Of a stretch of DNA of 64,000 bases, positions 46,085 to 56,233 are shown piece after piece. Both the position numbers and the translations under genes were made by a program. Within the stretch, counting starts at the first letter, position 1, and every line of letters begins with the position of its first letter. Below the pieces are notes generated by a model. That model was not told where the DNA came from, did not search any database, and was given only the letters and a program-made list of their open reading frames with translations. This stretch comes from Ochrobactrum teleogrylli (GTDB taxonomy: Bacteria > Pseudomonadota > Alphaproteobacteria > Rhizobiales > Rhizobiaceae): contig NZ_VEWL01000001.1 of NCBI RefSeq assembly GCF_006376685.1, forward strand, positions 747,869 to 811,868. The letters run 5' to 3'.

Positions 46085-47008
46085 TCAAACGCTATCGTGA
46101 GCTGGACGCGCGATGTGCCGCTTCAGCAATGCGGCTGCAAATTCGAAATCCCGTGCCTCGATAGCCTGCAAAATCTCCAGATGGTCCGCGCAGGCCTGAC
46201 GAATTCGCGCTTCGCCCATACGCTCAAACTCACAGGATTCCGTCAGTCTCCTCAAATGGTTCTGCCAGCGCAGAGCCTGAGTAAGAAACCGGTTATTAGC
46301 CCATGACACCAGCGTTTCATGGAAATTCGCATTGACGTCGAACCAAAACCCATCCGGAAAATCGGATATCGGGCGTTCGAGTATTTCAAGCTGTTCGCGT
46401 TGCAGTTCCTGCAACTCGGAGAGAACCGGGCTGTAATCAGCTTGTGTCAGCGCGCCGCATTCGATGACCACCCGGAAAGAATAGCTTTCATTGACGGCAT
46501 GTTCATTGTCGAGCGCTTCGGCAAAGCGCCAGCCGTAGCCTGGAAGCCGCTCGGCCAGTCCTTCGGCGGCAAAGCGCATCAATGTGCGGCGCACCGTTCC
46601 ACGTGTCACTTCGAACTGTTCCGCGAGGGCTGCTTCAGAAACTTCCAGGCCGATCGAACCGGAAGCACGCGCGCTCATCAGCCTGTGATAGAGGTCTTCG
46701 AAATCGGACGGCGGCAATATTTCGTTCGACAGCTCGTCCTGTTTCGGAAAGCGCTGCAACAGATAACCGCGATTGGGCGCCTGCGCGACGATCCCCCGCT
46801 CCACCAGAAGATGCAGAACCTGCCGGACCGGCGAGCGCGAAACATGCAATTCGCGCGCAATCGCGGCATCGGAAATGCGATCACCGATCTGCCAGCGCTC
46901 CTTGGTGATAAGCGCCAGCATCTTATGCGCAACTTCCACCTGAAGATTGCTCAAACCGGTTTGCGTCACTGTTCCGTCCGTCCGGGGTGCTGTTACGATG
47001 ATGTTCAC
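46085..47008 (-). CDS. GntR-family regulator with two winged-helix domains and an FCD-like domain
   Basis: About 307 residues from GTG 47008, with GGAGG ten bases upstream; the frame to 47086 lacks a start signal. Two consecutive winged helices are seen: AAIARELHVSRSPVRQVLHL (residues ~50-70) and AALAEQFEVTRGTVRRTLMR (~125-145). The C-terminal half (SYSFRVVIECGALTQ, NANFHETLVSWANNRF, DHLEILQAIEARDFEFAA) is FCD-like with metal histidines. A double GntR head on one FCD is unusual. It is convergent with the ABC operon and may regulate it. Confidence 0.82.
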   Translation of the reverse strand: MNIIVTAPRTDGTVTQTGLSNLQVEVAHKMLALITKERWQIGDRISDAAIARELHVSRSPVRQVLHLLVERGIVAQAPNRGYLLQRFPKQDELSNEILPPSDFEDLYHRLMSARASGSIGLEVSEAALAEQFEVTRGTVRRTLMRFAAEGLAERLPGYGWRFAEALDNEHAVNESYSFRVVIECGALTQADYSPVLSELQELQREQLEILERPISDFPDGFWFDVNANFHETLVSWANNRFLTQALRWQNHLRRLTESCEFERMGEARIRQACADHLEILQAIEARDFEFAAALLKRHIARPAHDSV

Positions 47009-47230
47009 GCGCGGTAAATCCTCCGTGACAAATTTATAACAAAAATCTGCACGCGCGGGAGTTCCATTCGCTTGAGGGCACGCCAATGTGATCGGCGCGT
47101 GATGAGGCGAAACGGAAAGCAGTTTTCTGAAAAATAGCGGGAGTTACGGCCGGGGAGCCGCTTTGCTCGACCCGAACTGGTGCGCTTCAAAGGGCAACCC
47201 AAATGGCAATACCGCCGCCCCGATAAAAAG

Positions 47231-47259
47231 CAGGCGACAGATCGGAGACCTGTCGCCTG
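47231..47259 (-). terminator. Terminator downstream of omp2b
   Basis: CAGGCGACA (47231-47239) pairs with TGTCGCCTG (47251-47259); on the minus strand CTTTTTATCG follows. It is ~150 bp after the porin stop. Confidence 0.75.
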
Positions 47260-47365
47260 TCTATAACAATGGACTGGAGGTCACATTATTATCAGTTCAT
47301 ATTTTCAAGCTTCGTCAGATAACCCGACACATTACTGCGAACATAAACCTAGACGAAACCTGTCC

Positions 47366-47394
47366 GGATATCGGGACGATGCCCCGATATCCGA
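47366..47394. repeat. Strong inverted repeat in the omp2b 3' region
   Basis: CGGATATCGGG (47366-47376) and CCCGATATCCG (47384-47394). It starts 15 bp after the porin stop and has no U run, so it looks like a 3' stability or processing hairpin. Confidence 0.65.
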
Positions 47395-47409
47395 TCTTGA
47401 TATGTGTTA

Positions 47410-48501
47410 TTAGAACGAGCGCTGGAAGCGAACGATACCGCCCCAAGCGTCCTTCTCGACAGCGAGATCACGCCATTCGCCACCGAACTTGGTGTACGAA
47501 ATTTCCGGGGTGATCGTGAAGCCAGGAACGAGCTGGTAAGCTACGTTAGCCGTAACTGCAGTCTTGCCCCAGTCGTCGTGTGCGCCCTGAAGGTTGAAGG
47601 TAGCCTTGTCGGTTGCCTTGAACTTCGCGCCACCCCAGACAGCCCAATCGCCGCCCCACTGGCCGTAGTTCTGCACCGGAGATTCTTCCGAAGCGTAACC
47701 ACCCTGCAACCAAACCGAGAAGCGGTCGGTGATGTTCACGTCACCGCGAACCTTGGCAGCCCATTCTTCGATGACCGAGTCGTAAGCTGCAACAGCTGCG
47801 ATCGAGCCCCAGCCGCCTTCGTACTTCAGACCGCCGAGGATGTGCGGGGTGTAGCCGTCGATGACGTAGCCCGAGCCGCCTTCTTCAACAGCCAGGATAG
47901 CCGAGAAGCCGTTGCCGCCCTTGTAGGTGTACGAAATCTGACCGGTGGTGTAGCTGCCTGCGCCGACCACGTCATCGTTGATGACGCCGCCGAGGTAACC
48001 GGTGAAGGTGTGGAATGCGGATTCGTCGATACCGACCTTGAAGCCGCCGAGCTGGATGTAGCCGATACGGAAATCAACGCCGCTGCTCGTGCCACCCCAA
48101 ACGGTGTCTTCGTCAGGGCTGTAGCCGCCGTAGAATCCATCGTGACGGGAATTGTTGGCGCCGTAGTTGAAGCGGGTCTCCGTGTAGGTCTTCAGGGTGC
48201 CGAGTTCGGTTTCCGAAGCAGTGTGGGTGCGCAGCGTGAAGCGAGCAGCCTTGTCCCAGCCCTTACGGTCGCTACCGGTGTAGACGTCATCGCCGCCCTT
48301 TACGTCGTAACGGACGTAGCCGCTGATGCGCAGGCAGGTTTCGGTGCCCGGAATGTAGAAGTAGCCAGCGCCGTAAGCATCGCAAACGCGGACATATTCA
48401 ACTGCTTCAGGTTCCGGTGCAACGATTGCATCGGCAGCCTGTGCGCCGGAAACTGCAACGAGCGCTGCAGCGGAGCCGAGAAGAAGGCTCTTGATGTTCA
48501 T
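47410..48501 (-). CDS. omp2b: Omp2b-type general porin
   Basis: 363 residues. Signal peptide [20 protein letters not shown] with cleavage after AQA, then [22 protein letters not shown], the Brucella Omp2 N-terminus, two Cys (VCDAYG, ETCLR) and a C-terminal Phe ([10 protein letters not shown]) as in trimeric 16-strand porins. GGAGG precedes ATG. It forms an outer-membrane diffusion channel. The omp2a-like paralogue is ~5 kb away, divergent; Brucella has them ~1 kb apart. Confidence 0.92.
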   Translation of the reverse strand: MNIKSLLLGSAAALVAVSGAQAADAIVAPEPEAVEYVRVCDAYGAGYFYIPGTETCLRISGYVRYDVKGGDDVYTGSDRKGWDKAARFTLRTHTASETELGTLKTYTETRFNYGANNSRHDGFYGGYSPDEDTVWGGTSSGVDFRIGYIQLGGFKVGIDESAFHTFTGYLGGVINDDVVGAGSYTTGQISYTYKGGNGFSAILAVEEGGSGYVIDGYTPHILGGLKYEGGWGSIAAVAAYDSVIEEWAAKVRGDVNITDRFSVWLQGGYASEESPVQNYGQWGGDWAVWGGAKFKATDKATFNLQGAHDDWGKTAVTANVAYQLVPGFTITPEISYTKFGGEWRDLAVEKDAWGGIVRFQRSF

Positions 48502-49180
48502 TTCTGACCTCCAGGATCAAGTTGATAGAAGTTTCGATTTTTTTACGAGTCGTTTTTTACGATTGCATAATACGATTTTCATTGATGGTTTCGTTAGTCA
48601 ATGGCGTTTTTTCCCAATAAGATACAGACCGTTACTTCCGGGGCGACCGTTGAAATTCTGCAACAGTCATAATTAGCCATGGCCCGCCGCTCTCCCACTT
48701 TTGCGGGAGCTGGATTTTCGATCCCCCGGATGCCCGGAGCGCTGTTTTGAGGATTTCTGCAGCTTCCCGGTGGAACCCGTGCAGATGGTGGAAACGCTAC
48801 ATGCCGCGGGCAGCTATTGTGCAAGCGAGCGACATCATGCACCGCCTTGGCAGCGTGCAAGACATCGCCTCAACATTTTCGATGGTAGCCAAACCCGCCA
48901 TATTTCACCCCTCTTCAATACATCCCCGCAGCCGTTGTCCCCCAACGAACTGCGAATGTCCGGATGCTTCGCCCATTTCTGTTACAATCAGATGACGAAC
49001 AGTGAGCGCTGCAACCAATATCGTTGTTTTAAAGGATCGAGAGCGGAGTTCAGCTTATAATTTTTTATTATTTTGTAGGGATTTAGCAAAAATCCCTACA
49101 GACCCGTGCGTTTTCTTTTATTGCCGCTGATTTTTTTAAGAGTGCCGCTGCAAACCTGCGTTTGGCGCGGGTCGTCGCAC
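48502..49180. other. Long intergenic region between omp2b and macB-like gene
   Basis: 679 bp. The first ~100 bp are AT-rich and should hold the omp2b promoter and leader. CTCCCACTTTTGCGGGAG near 48694-48711 is a small hairpin. From 48720 to 49000 several overlapping short frames exist but none shows a family motif or a ribosome site; the stretch may be degraded coding sequence. Nothing further supported. Confidence 0.4.
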
Positions 49181-51142
49181 TTACCCCTTGGAAAGCGCGA
49201 TGACCGGGTCCAGTTGCGAAGCGTTTCGCGCTGGCAGATAGCCGAACACGACACCGATCAGCGTCGAACACAGGAAAGCTGCGATAATCGACGTGGTTGA
49301 ATAGACAAGGCTGAAATTCGAGCTGAACAAGCTGAAGAGCAAGCCGAAGCCGAGCGCCGTCAGAATGCCCAGAACACCGCCGATCAGGCAGACAAGCACC
49401 GCCTCGATCAGAAATTGCTGCAAGATATCGCTCTGTCGCCCGCCGACCGCCATGCGTACCCCGATTTCCGAAACACGTTCAGACACCGTGACGAGCATGA
49501 TGTTCATCACCCCGATGCCGCCGACGATCAACGAAATAATGGCGATTGCCGCCACCAGAAGCGTCAGCGTCTGGGTCGTGCTGGTGATCGTCTTGCGAAT
49601 ATCGTCGGTGTTCAGGATGTAGAAATCCTTGGTGCCGTGGCGCTGCAACAGAAATTCGGTGACCGACTGCTCGGCCAGCGCCGTATCGATCCCGTCCTTG
49701 ACCTGCAAGGTAATGCTGCGCAGCGAATTGCTTCCCAGAAACCGTGCCTGAACGGTGGTGTATGGCAGATAAAGCGACAGGTTTTGATTGGAGCCGAAAC
49801 CGCCCTGCTGCGGCTCCATCACGCCGACAATGCGCGCTGGAACATTGCCAATCAAAAGCACCTGCCCCACCGGATTGATATCGGCAAACAGTGCATTCTT
49901 GGTGTTCTGGTCAATGACCACATCCTGCGCCGTGGTTCGCACGCTTTCGCGGTCGAAAAACTGACCATCGGCAATCTTGCTGCCCTTGGCGACAAAATAT
50001 TGCTCGCTGACGCCATTCACCAGCGCATTGGACTCCTGCGAGCCGAAACGCACCGTGCTGTTCGTGGAGACCGTTGGGGTGGCAGCCGCGACGTAGGGCT
50101 GTTTGGACAGTTCCAAAGCGTCCGAAACCACCAGCGTGGTGATTTTCCCGGATCGCACATCGCCGAAATCCTTGCCTGCGAAAATTTCCAGCGTATTGGT
50201 GCCGAGGCTGGAAATATTGGCCAGCACCCGCTCCTGCGAACCGCGCCCCAGCGCCACAACACTGACGACCGAAGCGATGCCGATGATAATGCCCAGCATG
50301 GTCAGGAAAGTGCGCAGCTTATGCGCCCGCATCGAAAGCAAGGCCATCAGAAAGGCCTCGCGGATCGAACCCATCAATCCATAGAGCGACAGCGCGCGCT
50401 TGCGCTTCGAGGCCGCATCCTCCGGGCTGACGGCGCTTTCCACGATTTCGGTCTTTTCCACCGGACGGTCGGCGATGATCTCGCCATCGCTGATTTCGAT
50501 GATGCGTTCTGCCTTGCTGGCAATCGACATATCGTGGGTGACGATGATGACCGTGCGCCCTTCGGCATGTAGCTCACCCAGAATGCGCAGCACCTCTTCG
50601 CCGCTATGCTTGTCGAGCGCGCCGGTCGGCTCGTCGGCCAGAATGAGGCTGGCGTCGTTCATCAGCGCACGCGCAATGGATACTCGCTGCTGCTGCCCGC
50701 CGGAAAGCTGGCCGGGCCGGTGATGCAGCCGGTCACCCATGCCAAGACGCGTCAGCAAGGACCCGGCGCGCTTGGCACGCGCCGACGGGTCGATACCAGC
50801 ATAGATCGCCGGTATCTCGACATTGCCGATGGCCGTCAGCTCTGGCAGCAGATGATAACGCTGGAAGATGAAGCCGAAATGCTCACGCCGCAGCGCGGCC
50901 AGTTCATCCACATCCATGGAGGCGGTTTCGCGACCGCCGATTTCGTAGCTGCCGGACGTTGGACGGTCCAGACAACCGAGAATATTCATCAGCGTGGATT
51001 TACCCGACCCCGACGCACCGACAATCGCCACCATCTCGCCAGAATTGATGGTGAGGTCGATGTCTTTGAGGACCGCGATGGAACTGTCCCCCGACGGGTA
51101 CTCCCGCCGGACTTTTCTGAGGCGGATCAACGGTTCCGTCAT
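49181..51142 (-). CDS. macB: MacB-like ABC exporter (ATPase fused to permease)
   Basis: 653 residues. The N-terminal LolD-type ATPase has Walker [10 protein letters not shown], signature [15 protein letters not shown] and Walker [15 protein letters not shown] first membrane helix near residue 285, a large periplasmic MacB domain and three C-terminal helices ([22 protein letters not shown] and following) complete the MacB fold. It lies 2 bp after the macA-like gene. It should export peptides, lipids or antibiotics with an outer-membrane TolC partner, which is not encoded here. Confidence 0.9.
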   Translation of the reverse strand: MTEPLIRLRKVRREYPSGDSSIAVLKDIDLTINSGEMVAIVGASGSGKSTLMNILGCLDRPTSGSYEIGGRETASMDVDELAALRREHFGFIFQRYHLLPELTAIGNVEIPAIYAGIDPSARAKRAGSLLTRLGMGDRLHHRPGQLSGGQQQRVSIARALMNDASLILADEPTGALDKHSGEEVLRILGELHAEGRTVIIVTHDMSIASKAERIIEISDGEIIADRPVEKTEIVESAVSPEDAASKRKRALSLYGLMGSIREAFLMALLSMRAHKLRTFLTMLGIIIGIASVVSVVALGRGSQERVLANISSLGTNTLEIFAGKDFGDVRSGKITTLVVSDALELSKQPYVAAATPTVSTNSTVRFGSQESNALVNGVSEQYFVAKGSKIADGQFFDRESVRTTAQDVVIDQNTKNALFADINPVGQVLLIGNVPARIVGVMEPQQGGFGSNQNLSLYLPYTTVQARFLGSNSLRSITLQVKDGIDTALAEQSVTEFLLQRHGTKDFYILNTDDIRKTITSTTQTLTLLVAAIAIISLIVGGIGVMNIMLVTVSERVSEIGVRMAVGGRQSDILQQFLIEAVLVCLIGGVLGILTALGFGLLFSLFSSNFSLVYSTTSIIAAFLCSTLIGVVFGYLPARNASQLDPVIALSKG

Positions 51143-51144
51143 GA

Positions 51145-52365
51145 TCAGAAGCCCATCGGCGGGCCGCGACGGCCACCCGGGCTGGGGCTTGCCGCAGCAC
51201 CTGCCGCCAATTGGCCGGTGACGACGCGTTCGCCTTCATCGAGGCCCGATTTCACCTGAACCATCACCTTGTTGTTCAGGCCGATTTCAATCTTCTTGCT
51301 TGAGATCTGCCCCTTGTCATCGACCACGCGCACCGTATAGCGGCCATCCGCATCGGGCGCACCCAAGGCAGAGGACGGAATGGTCAGGACATTGTTCTCC
51401 TGCCCGAGAACGATGTGCACTTCCGCCGTCATATAGGTGCGCAGATGCCCGTCTTCATTCGGGATGGTGAAAAGGCCATTATAATAGATCGCCTCCGACG
51501 ACGTACTGCTCGAAGAGGACGACGAGGACGAGCTTGAGGAACTGAAGCTGCTGTCGCTCTTGATCGATTCCGGCGCCGGTTCCACCGATTCAAGGCTTGC
51601 TTCATAGCGGCGGTCCTGATCGCCGAGCACCGTGAAATAAAGCGGCAGGCCGGGCTTCACCCGGACGATATCAGCTTCGGAAATTTCCGTATAAACCGTC
51701 ATCCGGTCAAGCTGGCCGAGAATAACAATCGTCGGTGCGGATTGCGTTGCGTTGACCGTCTGGCCTTCCTGGCTGACGATGGAAAGAACGGTTCCCTCAA
51801 TCGGCGCGGTGATCTGCGTATAGCCGAGATTGGCTCTGGCGGTCTCGACGGCAACTTCGGCTGCCTTGATCTGGGCCCTGAGCGATTCAATCTGCGCCTG
51901 CGTCACATTCAGATCGGCAGCAGCCGTGTCGAAATCGGCCTGAGAAACAGCATGTTTGGCAAGCATGGCTTTCTGGCGGTTCAGCGTCTGCTGGTTCAGC
52001 GCCAGCGTCGCCTGCTTTTCCTTCAACTGCGCCTGCATGTTGGCAAGTGACGCCTCTGATGTTCGCAGGTCGTTTTTCTGCGTGGTGGAGTCGATCTCGG
52101 CAATGAGGTCATTCGCCTTCACGACCTGCCCAAGCTTTACCTTGACCGATGTGATGCGGCCCGATGCCTGCGCGCCGACCGCAACCAGACGAACCGGCTT
52201 GATGGTTCCCGTGGCAAGCACCGTGACTTCGATGTCGCTGCGGGTCGCAGTGGCGGTCATCATCGATGGTGTCTGGGACGACGATTGGCTGCGCCAGTAA
52301 AAATATCCGCACACGGCCACAGCGATGAGGACTGCGGTCGTGACGACGAGACGTTTAAAGCGCAT
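51145..52365 (-). CDS. macA: MacA-like periplasmic adaptor with poly-serine insert
   Basis: 406 residues: membrane anchor ([19 protein letters not shown]), lipoyl half-motifs ([39 protein letters not shown]), a coiled-coil hairpin (residues ~95-170; [20 protein letters not shown]) and a beta-barrel region. Around residues 273-292 a run of about eighteen serines ([13 protein letters not shown] and on) interrupts the barrel region, which is unusual for MacA. Couples MacB to an outer-membrane channel. Confidence 0.88.
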   Translation of the reverse strand: MRFKRLVVTTAVLIAVAVCGYFYWRSQSSSQTPSMMTATATRSDIEVTVLATGTIKPVRLVAVGAQASGRITSVKVKLGQVVKANDLIAEIDSTTQKNDLRTSEASLANMQAQLKEKQATLALNQQTLNRQKAMLAKHAVSQADFDTAAADLNVTQAQIESLRAQIKAAEVAVETARANLGYTQITAPIEGTVLSIVSQEGQTVNATQSAPTIVILGQLDRMTVYTEISEADIVRVKPGLPLYFTVLGDQDRRYEASLESVEPAPESIKSDSSFSSSSSSSSSSSSSTSSEAIYYNGLFTIPNEDGHLRTYMTAEVHIVLGQENNVLTIPSSALGAPDADGRYTVRVVDDKGQISSKKIEIGLNNKVMVQVKSGLDEGERVVTGQLAAGAAASPSPGGRRGPPMGF

Positions 52366-52449
52366 TCAGGGAACCTTGCATATGCTCGTGGATTGAACGT
52401 GACCCCGGAAATCGGCCTCACAGGGCCGCATGATCAAGGGTCGAATTCA

Positions 52450-52660
52450 AAAAATCCAGTAGAAATCTATAATTGCTGGCAATCTTTTCAATTCCGGCAT
52501 CTGCCTTGGCTCGGCAACATGACATCCAGAACGATCAGCTTGGGGTTGGTCTTCACGAGCCGCTTTCGCATTCACAGCGGTTCCCGCCACCGCAACGCGA
52601 AAACCCGCTCGTTGGTATAGCGCTGCAACGACGGGCGGTTTTCATTTTTTGTAACCGGAT
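52450..52660 (-). pseudogene. Remnant of a response-regulator receiver domain
   Basis: On the minus strand, one frame reads VVAALYQRAGFRVAVAGTA (about 52630 to 52572), like the alpha-1/beta-2 part of OmpR-type receivers (YLRRAGFRV). Another frame reads VKTNPKLIVLDVMLPSQG (about 52557 to 52504), matching the phospho-Asp strand (PDLVVLDVMLP). A frame change and stops separate them. I see no output domain. It may be the relic of a two-component pair once next to macAB. Confidence 0.5.
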
Positions 52661-52781
52661 ATTTCTGCGCTGAAGCCAGAAGCATTCCGAACAAATGAGC
52701 CTGAAATATCCGCTCCGGCAACAACAGGACCAGGCGCAGTTTCTGCAACACCGCGCCGGTCCACATGCCGTCAGACAGGGA

Positions 52782-53225
52782 TCAAGCCCTCTCGTTGATG
52801 ACGCGCCGCAAAAGACTATTGGCCGTGTTGATATCGGAACTCTCAAATTCCCGGAACAGATTTTGGTGCACACTATCCAGGATCGTCTGCATGATGGAAA
52901 CGACACGACGCCCCTCGTCGGTCAGCCTGATCCGGTTGGCCCGCCGGTTGTTCTCATCGACCTCGCGGCGCGCCAGCTGCAGCGCTTCGAGTGAATCGAT
53001 CATCCGCACCAGCGATGCAGCCGTCAGCCCCATTTCCGTCGCGATATCGATTTGCTTGGCGCCATCGCCCACATAGGCGATCCAGAACAGGCAGGCCGCA
53101 ACCCCGGAATCAAGTCCAAGGTCCAGCAGCGCCTCGTTAGCCAGCGATCGCCATATTTTCGCGGAGACAAGTATATTCGCCATCAAGTCGCGCAATAAAA
53201 TCATTTTTTCTGCGTCAATCGTCAT
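52782..53225 (-). CDS. MarR-family transcriptional regulator
   Basis: About 147 residues from ATG 53225; earlier starts (53279, 53309) are in AT-rich leader sequence and add residues not typical of the family. Winged helix: AKQIDIATEMGLTAASLVRMIDSLEAL, with the wing DENNRRANRIRLTDEG. It lies upstream of the macAB-like genes on the same strand and divergent from omp2a-like, so it could control either. A 14-bp palindrome at 53356 is a candidate operator. Confidence 0.87.
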   Translation of the reverse strand: MTIDAEKMILLRDLMANILVSAKIWRSLANEALLDLGLDSGVAACLFWIAYVGDGAKQIDIATEMGLTAASLVRMIDSLEALQLARREVDENNRRANRIRLTDEGRRVVSIMQTILDSVHQNLFREFESSDINTANSLLRRVINERA

Positions 53226-53571
53226 CGATAAACTTCTTTTCCAATTAGCCGCTCCAAAGGAACGATTAAATCCTCTCATTTTGAAATGCATGATTATACT
53301 ATCAATCAAATTCGCAAAATCGCAACTTTTTGAAAAATAATGAGAATTTTATAATTAGTTATATAACTATTTCATAGTTTGATTTATTGGTAATCCATAT
53401 CTAATCATGTAAAAGTAAAAATATAAATCGATATTTATTATATAAATTGGTATCTCTTATGCAACATAACAACACTATTGGATTTAATTACTTTAACTTC
53501 CATTGAGGCCGAAGCTTTGCCGCGATATACATGAACTCTCTCAAAGTTCACGCTGAATCGAGGCAACTCTT
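53226..53571. other. AT-rich divergent regulatory region (MarR gene / omp2a-like)
   Basis: 346 bp, with the part 53290-53500 visibly richer in A and T than any other stretch in the window. Contains the perfect palindrome TAGTTATATAACTA (53356-53369), a possible MarR operator, and several TATAAT-like words. It must hold promoters for both genes. Confidence 0.55.
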
Positions 53572-54678
53572 ATGAAAATGAAGACCGTTCTGATCTCTTC
53601 GGCAGCGACGATGATGTCTTTTTCATCTTACGCTGCCGACGCAATCATCGCACCGGAGCCGGAAGCCGTTGAATATGTGCGTGTTTGCGACACCTATGGC
53701 GCGGGCTATTTTTATATCCCCGGCACCGAAACCTGCCTGCGCATTCATGGCTATGTGCGTTATGATGTAGTGGGCGGCAAAGATGTCTTTTCCGGTATTG
53801 ATCGCAAAGGCTGGGATAAGAGCGCTCGCTTGGCGCTTCGCACCTCGACCGCTTCCGAAACGGAAATGGGCATGTTGCGCACCTTCACCGAAACGCGCTT
53901 CAATTATGTCGCATTCAATTCAAGCGACGACCGCGTATATGGCGACACAGTATCCGATGTCGTCCTGCGGTTCGCCTATATTCAACTCGGCGGGTTCAAA
54001 GTGGGCATTGACGAGTCAGAATTCCATGTCTTCACCGGCTATCTTGGTGACATCATCAACGACGACGTGGTCTCGGCTGGCGCATTCCGCACGGGCAAGA
54101 TCTCTTACACTTTCGCAGGCAGCAGTGGCTTTTCGGCGGTGATTGCTCTCGAACAGGGTGGCGACAACGACGGTGGCTATATCAACCCCTTCCGACACGA
54201 CTATGTTATCGACGGCTACATGCCGCATGTCGTTGGCGGCTTGAAATATGCGGGCGGCTGGGGCTCCATTGCGGGCGTCGTGGCGTATGATTCCGTTATC
54301 GAAGAATGGGCGGCCAAGCTTCGCGGCGACGTCAATCTGACCGACCGTTTCTCGCTCTGGTTACAGGGCGGCTATGCTTCGGAAGAAGACCCAGACCAGA
54401 TGTACGGTCAATGGGGTGGCGACTGGGCTGTTTGGGGCGGGTTGAAATTCCTGGTAACCGACAAGGTCGTATTCAACCTGCAAGGCGCGCATGACGATTG
54501 GGGCAAGACGGCTGCTGCAGCCAATATTGCCTACCAAATTGTCCCCGGCTTCACCATCACGCCGGAAGTCAACTACACCAAATTCGGTGGGAACTGGAGG
54601 CGTTACGAAGCCGATTTTCGCGACAACAAGGTCAACGATGCCTGGGGCGGCACGGTGCGCTTCCAGCGGTCGTTCTAG
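53572..54678 (+). CDS. Omp2a-like porin, paralogue of omp2b
   Basis: 368 residues. Signal [21 protein letters not shown], then [19 protein letters not shown] and a C-terminal VRFQRSF; overall very similar to the 47410 product. The signal peptide differs, and loop 3 and some surface loops vary ([18 protein letters not shown] insertion). Ribosome site GAGGCA lies 9 bases before ATG. Expressed from an AT-rich promoter region, probably under different conditions from omp2b. Confidence 0.9.
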   Translation: MKMKTVLISSAATMMSFSSYAADAIIAPEPEAVEYVRVCDTYGAGYFYIPGTETCLRIHGYVRYDVVGGKDVFSGIDRKGWDKSARLALRTSTASETEMGMLRTFTETRFNYVAFNSSDDRVYGDTVSDVVLRFAYIQLGGFKVGIDESEFHVFTGYLGDIINDDVVSAGAFRTGKISYTFAGSSGFSAVIALEQGGDNDGGYINPFRHDYVIDGYMPHVVGGLKYAGGWGSIAGVVAYDSVIEEWAAKLRGDVNLTDRFSLWLQGGYASEEDPDQMYGQWGGDWAVWGGLKFLVTDKVVFNLQGAHDDWGKTAAAANIAYQIVPGFTITPEVNYTKFGGNWRRYEADFRDNKVNDAWGGTVRFQRSF

Positions 54679-54755
54679 TGGCAAAAATGGGCCCCACCAA
54701 CACTACCAGTTTGTGATGATCTGACCTCCAGTCAAAAGGGCATCACAAAAGGGGG

Positions 54756-54786
54756 AGCAGCGACAGAACCCGCATCTGTCGCTGCT
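54756..54786. terminator. Bidirectional terminator between porin and dmpA
   Basis: AGCAGCGACAGA and TCTGTCGCTGCT, a 12-bp perfect stem with a 7-base loop, followed by TTCTATATTT and preceded by an A-rich tract further upstream. Confidence 0.85.
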
Positions 54787-54810
54787 TTCTATATTTGCAA
54801 TCAGCCGTCT

Positions 54811-55941
54811 TTATGCAGACAGCCGTCCGTAACGGGCCAGCACTTCGCGCAGCCTGTCGTGATCGATAGCCTGAACGCGCAGACGGTCGTAAGGCGTGCC
54901 GCCCATATCTTCAGCTGCCAGCATCGCATTGACCACTGCTTCCTCCACGCTATCGACCGCAGCGAGATAGAACGGATCGAGCGGCTCGTCATTCACCACT
55001 TCCATCTGGAGGAACGGCGCGGAGCGATGTTGCATCGGGCGTTGATTGGCCGTCGAGAAGGCCAGGAAAATATCGCCCGAATTGTTGCCGCCCGGCGTGC
55101 CATTGCGGCCGATGCCGATCGCTGCGCGACGTGCCAGCCGCTGCAACTGGTGCGGCATCAAAGGCAGGTCGGTCGCGAGCACCACGATGATGGAACCGCG
55201 CTCCTGCAACTGGCTTTGCGGCGTGCCGTCGCGCATATGCTGGCCAACCGGAACACCGGCAATGGTCAGCCAGTCGCGCTGGCCGTGATTGGCCTGCACC
55301 AGCGCGCCAATGGTGAAGCTGCGACCACCGAATTCCACGACGCGCGATGCCGTGCCCGTGCCGCCCTTGAATCCATAGGTGATCATTCCTGTGCCGCCGC
55401 CGCAATTGCCTTCCTGCACCGGGCCGGAGGCAACGCTGTCGAGCGCCTTGCGCACATCGGCTTCGGTAACCGGAAAGCAGTTGATGTCGTTCAGCACGCC
55501 GTCATAGGTCTCAGCAATAACCGGCATGATCCAGAGAAAATCGTCGGTCTTGTAGGTCGAGGCATAGCGGTCAACCATCCAGCGGGTGGTGGCGTGATGC
55601 GCCATGCCAATGCCATGCGTATTGGTGATGACGACGGGTCCCAGAAAATAACCGCCATCCGCGATCCAGTGCGTGCCGGTCATTTCGCCATTGCCGTTGA
55701 AACGATGCACACCAGCATAGACCGGAACAGGCGTTTCCGACTGCATATGCGGCAGAATGGCGGTCACGCCGCTGCGAACAGGACGCTTGCGGCCCGGGCG
55801 CGGCTCGTTCTCGATGATCGTTTGAAAGCCGACACCGACGCCATCAACATCGGTGATCGCATTGTGCGGACCAGTACACCCGGTGAAAGGGATGCCAAGA
55901 TCGCGGCCACGCGGTTTACGGATAGGTGTTTGTGAGGTCAT
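54811..55941 (-). CDS. dmpA: DmpA, L-aminopeptidase D-Ala-esterase/amidase (P1/S58 family)
   Basis: 376 residues from ATG 55941 (MTSQTPIRKPRGRDLG); the frame reaches 56127, but that N-terminal part is not in the known protein. The proenzyme is cleaved autocatalytically before the nucleophile Ser250; here residues 249-250 are Gly-Ser in LQERGSIIVVLATD, exactly at that position. GNCGGGTGMITYGFKGGTGTASR is split across the substrate pocket region. I recognise the sequence as Ochrobactrum DmpA. It removes N-terminal D- or L-residues from small peptides in the cytoplasm. Confidence 0.95.
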   Translation of the reverse strand: MTSQTPIRKPRGRDLGIPFTGCTGPHNAITDVDGVGVGFQTIIENEPRPGRKRPVRSGVTAILPHMQSETPVPVYAGVHRFNGNGEMTGTHWIADGGYFLGPVVITNTHGIGMAHHATTRWMVDRYASTYKTDDFLWIMPVIAETYDGVLNDINCFPVTEADVRKALDSVASGPVQEGNCGGGTGMITYGFKGGTGTASRVVEFGGRSFTIGALVQANHGQRDWLTIAGVPVGQHMRDGTPQSQLQERGSIIVVLATDLPLMPHQLQRLARRAAIGIGRNGTPGGNNSGDIFLAFSTANQRPMQHRSAPFLQMEVVNDEPLDPFYLAAVDSVEEAVVNAMLAAEDMGGTPYDRLRVQAIDHDRLREVLARYGRLSA

Positions 55942-56233
55942 GCTATTTCTACCGGGAACGAAATGAAGATCGGCAGAAGTCGTAGCATCAACGCCTAAGA
56001 TAAAGAAGGGATGCCAGCGACTGCCGCCGCCCATGAACCACAATATATCAAATGATCTGTTCGTATCGTGTTGCTGCCGCGATATTCCGGGAAGGCCGGT
56101 CAGCCTCCGCATCCAGGGACGATCCAAAAATCATCCGAGAAAGTTTGGAACCATGCCACAAGGCTGGATATCACATTGTAACCGAAGCGCCAGACATGTA
56201 TGATAAAGTGTCGAATATCTGAGATATCTACAA

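Larger units (their letters stand above)
47009..47409. other. Intergenic region between GntR gene and omp2b
   Basis: 400 bp with the GntR promoter at one end and two 3' structures of the porin transcript at the other (listed separately). No gene supported. Confidence 0.5.

Noticed and set aside
48594-49060. Short overlapping frames in the porin-macB gap
   Set aside because: No motif, no ribosome site and strand-overlapping; treated as non-coding.
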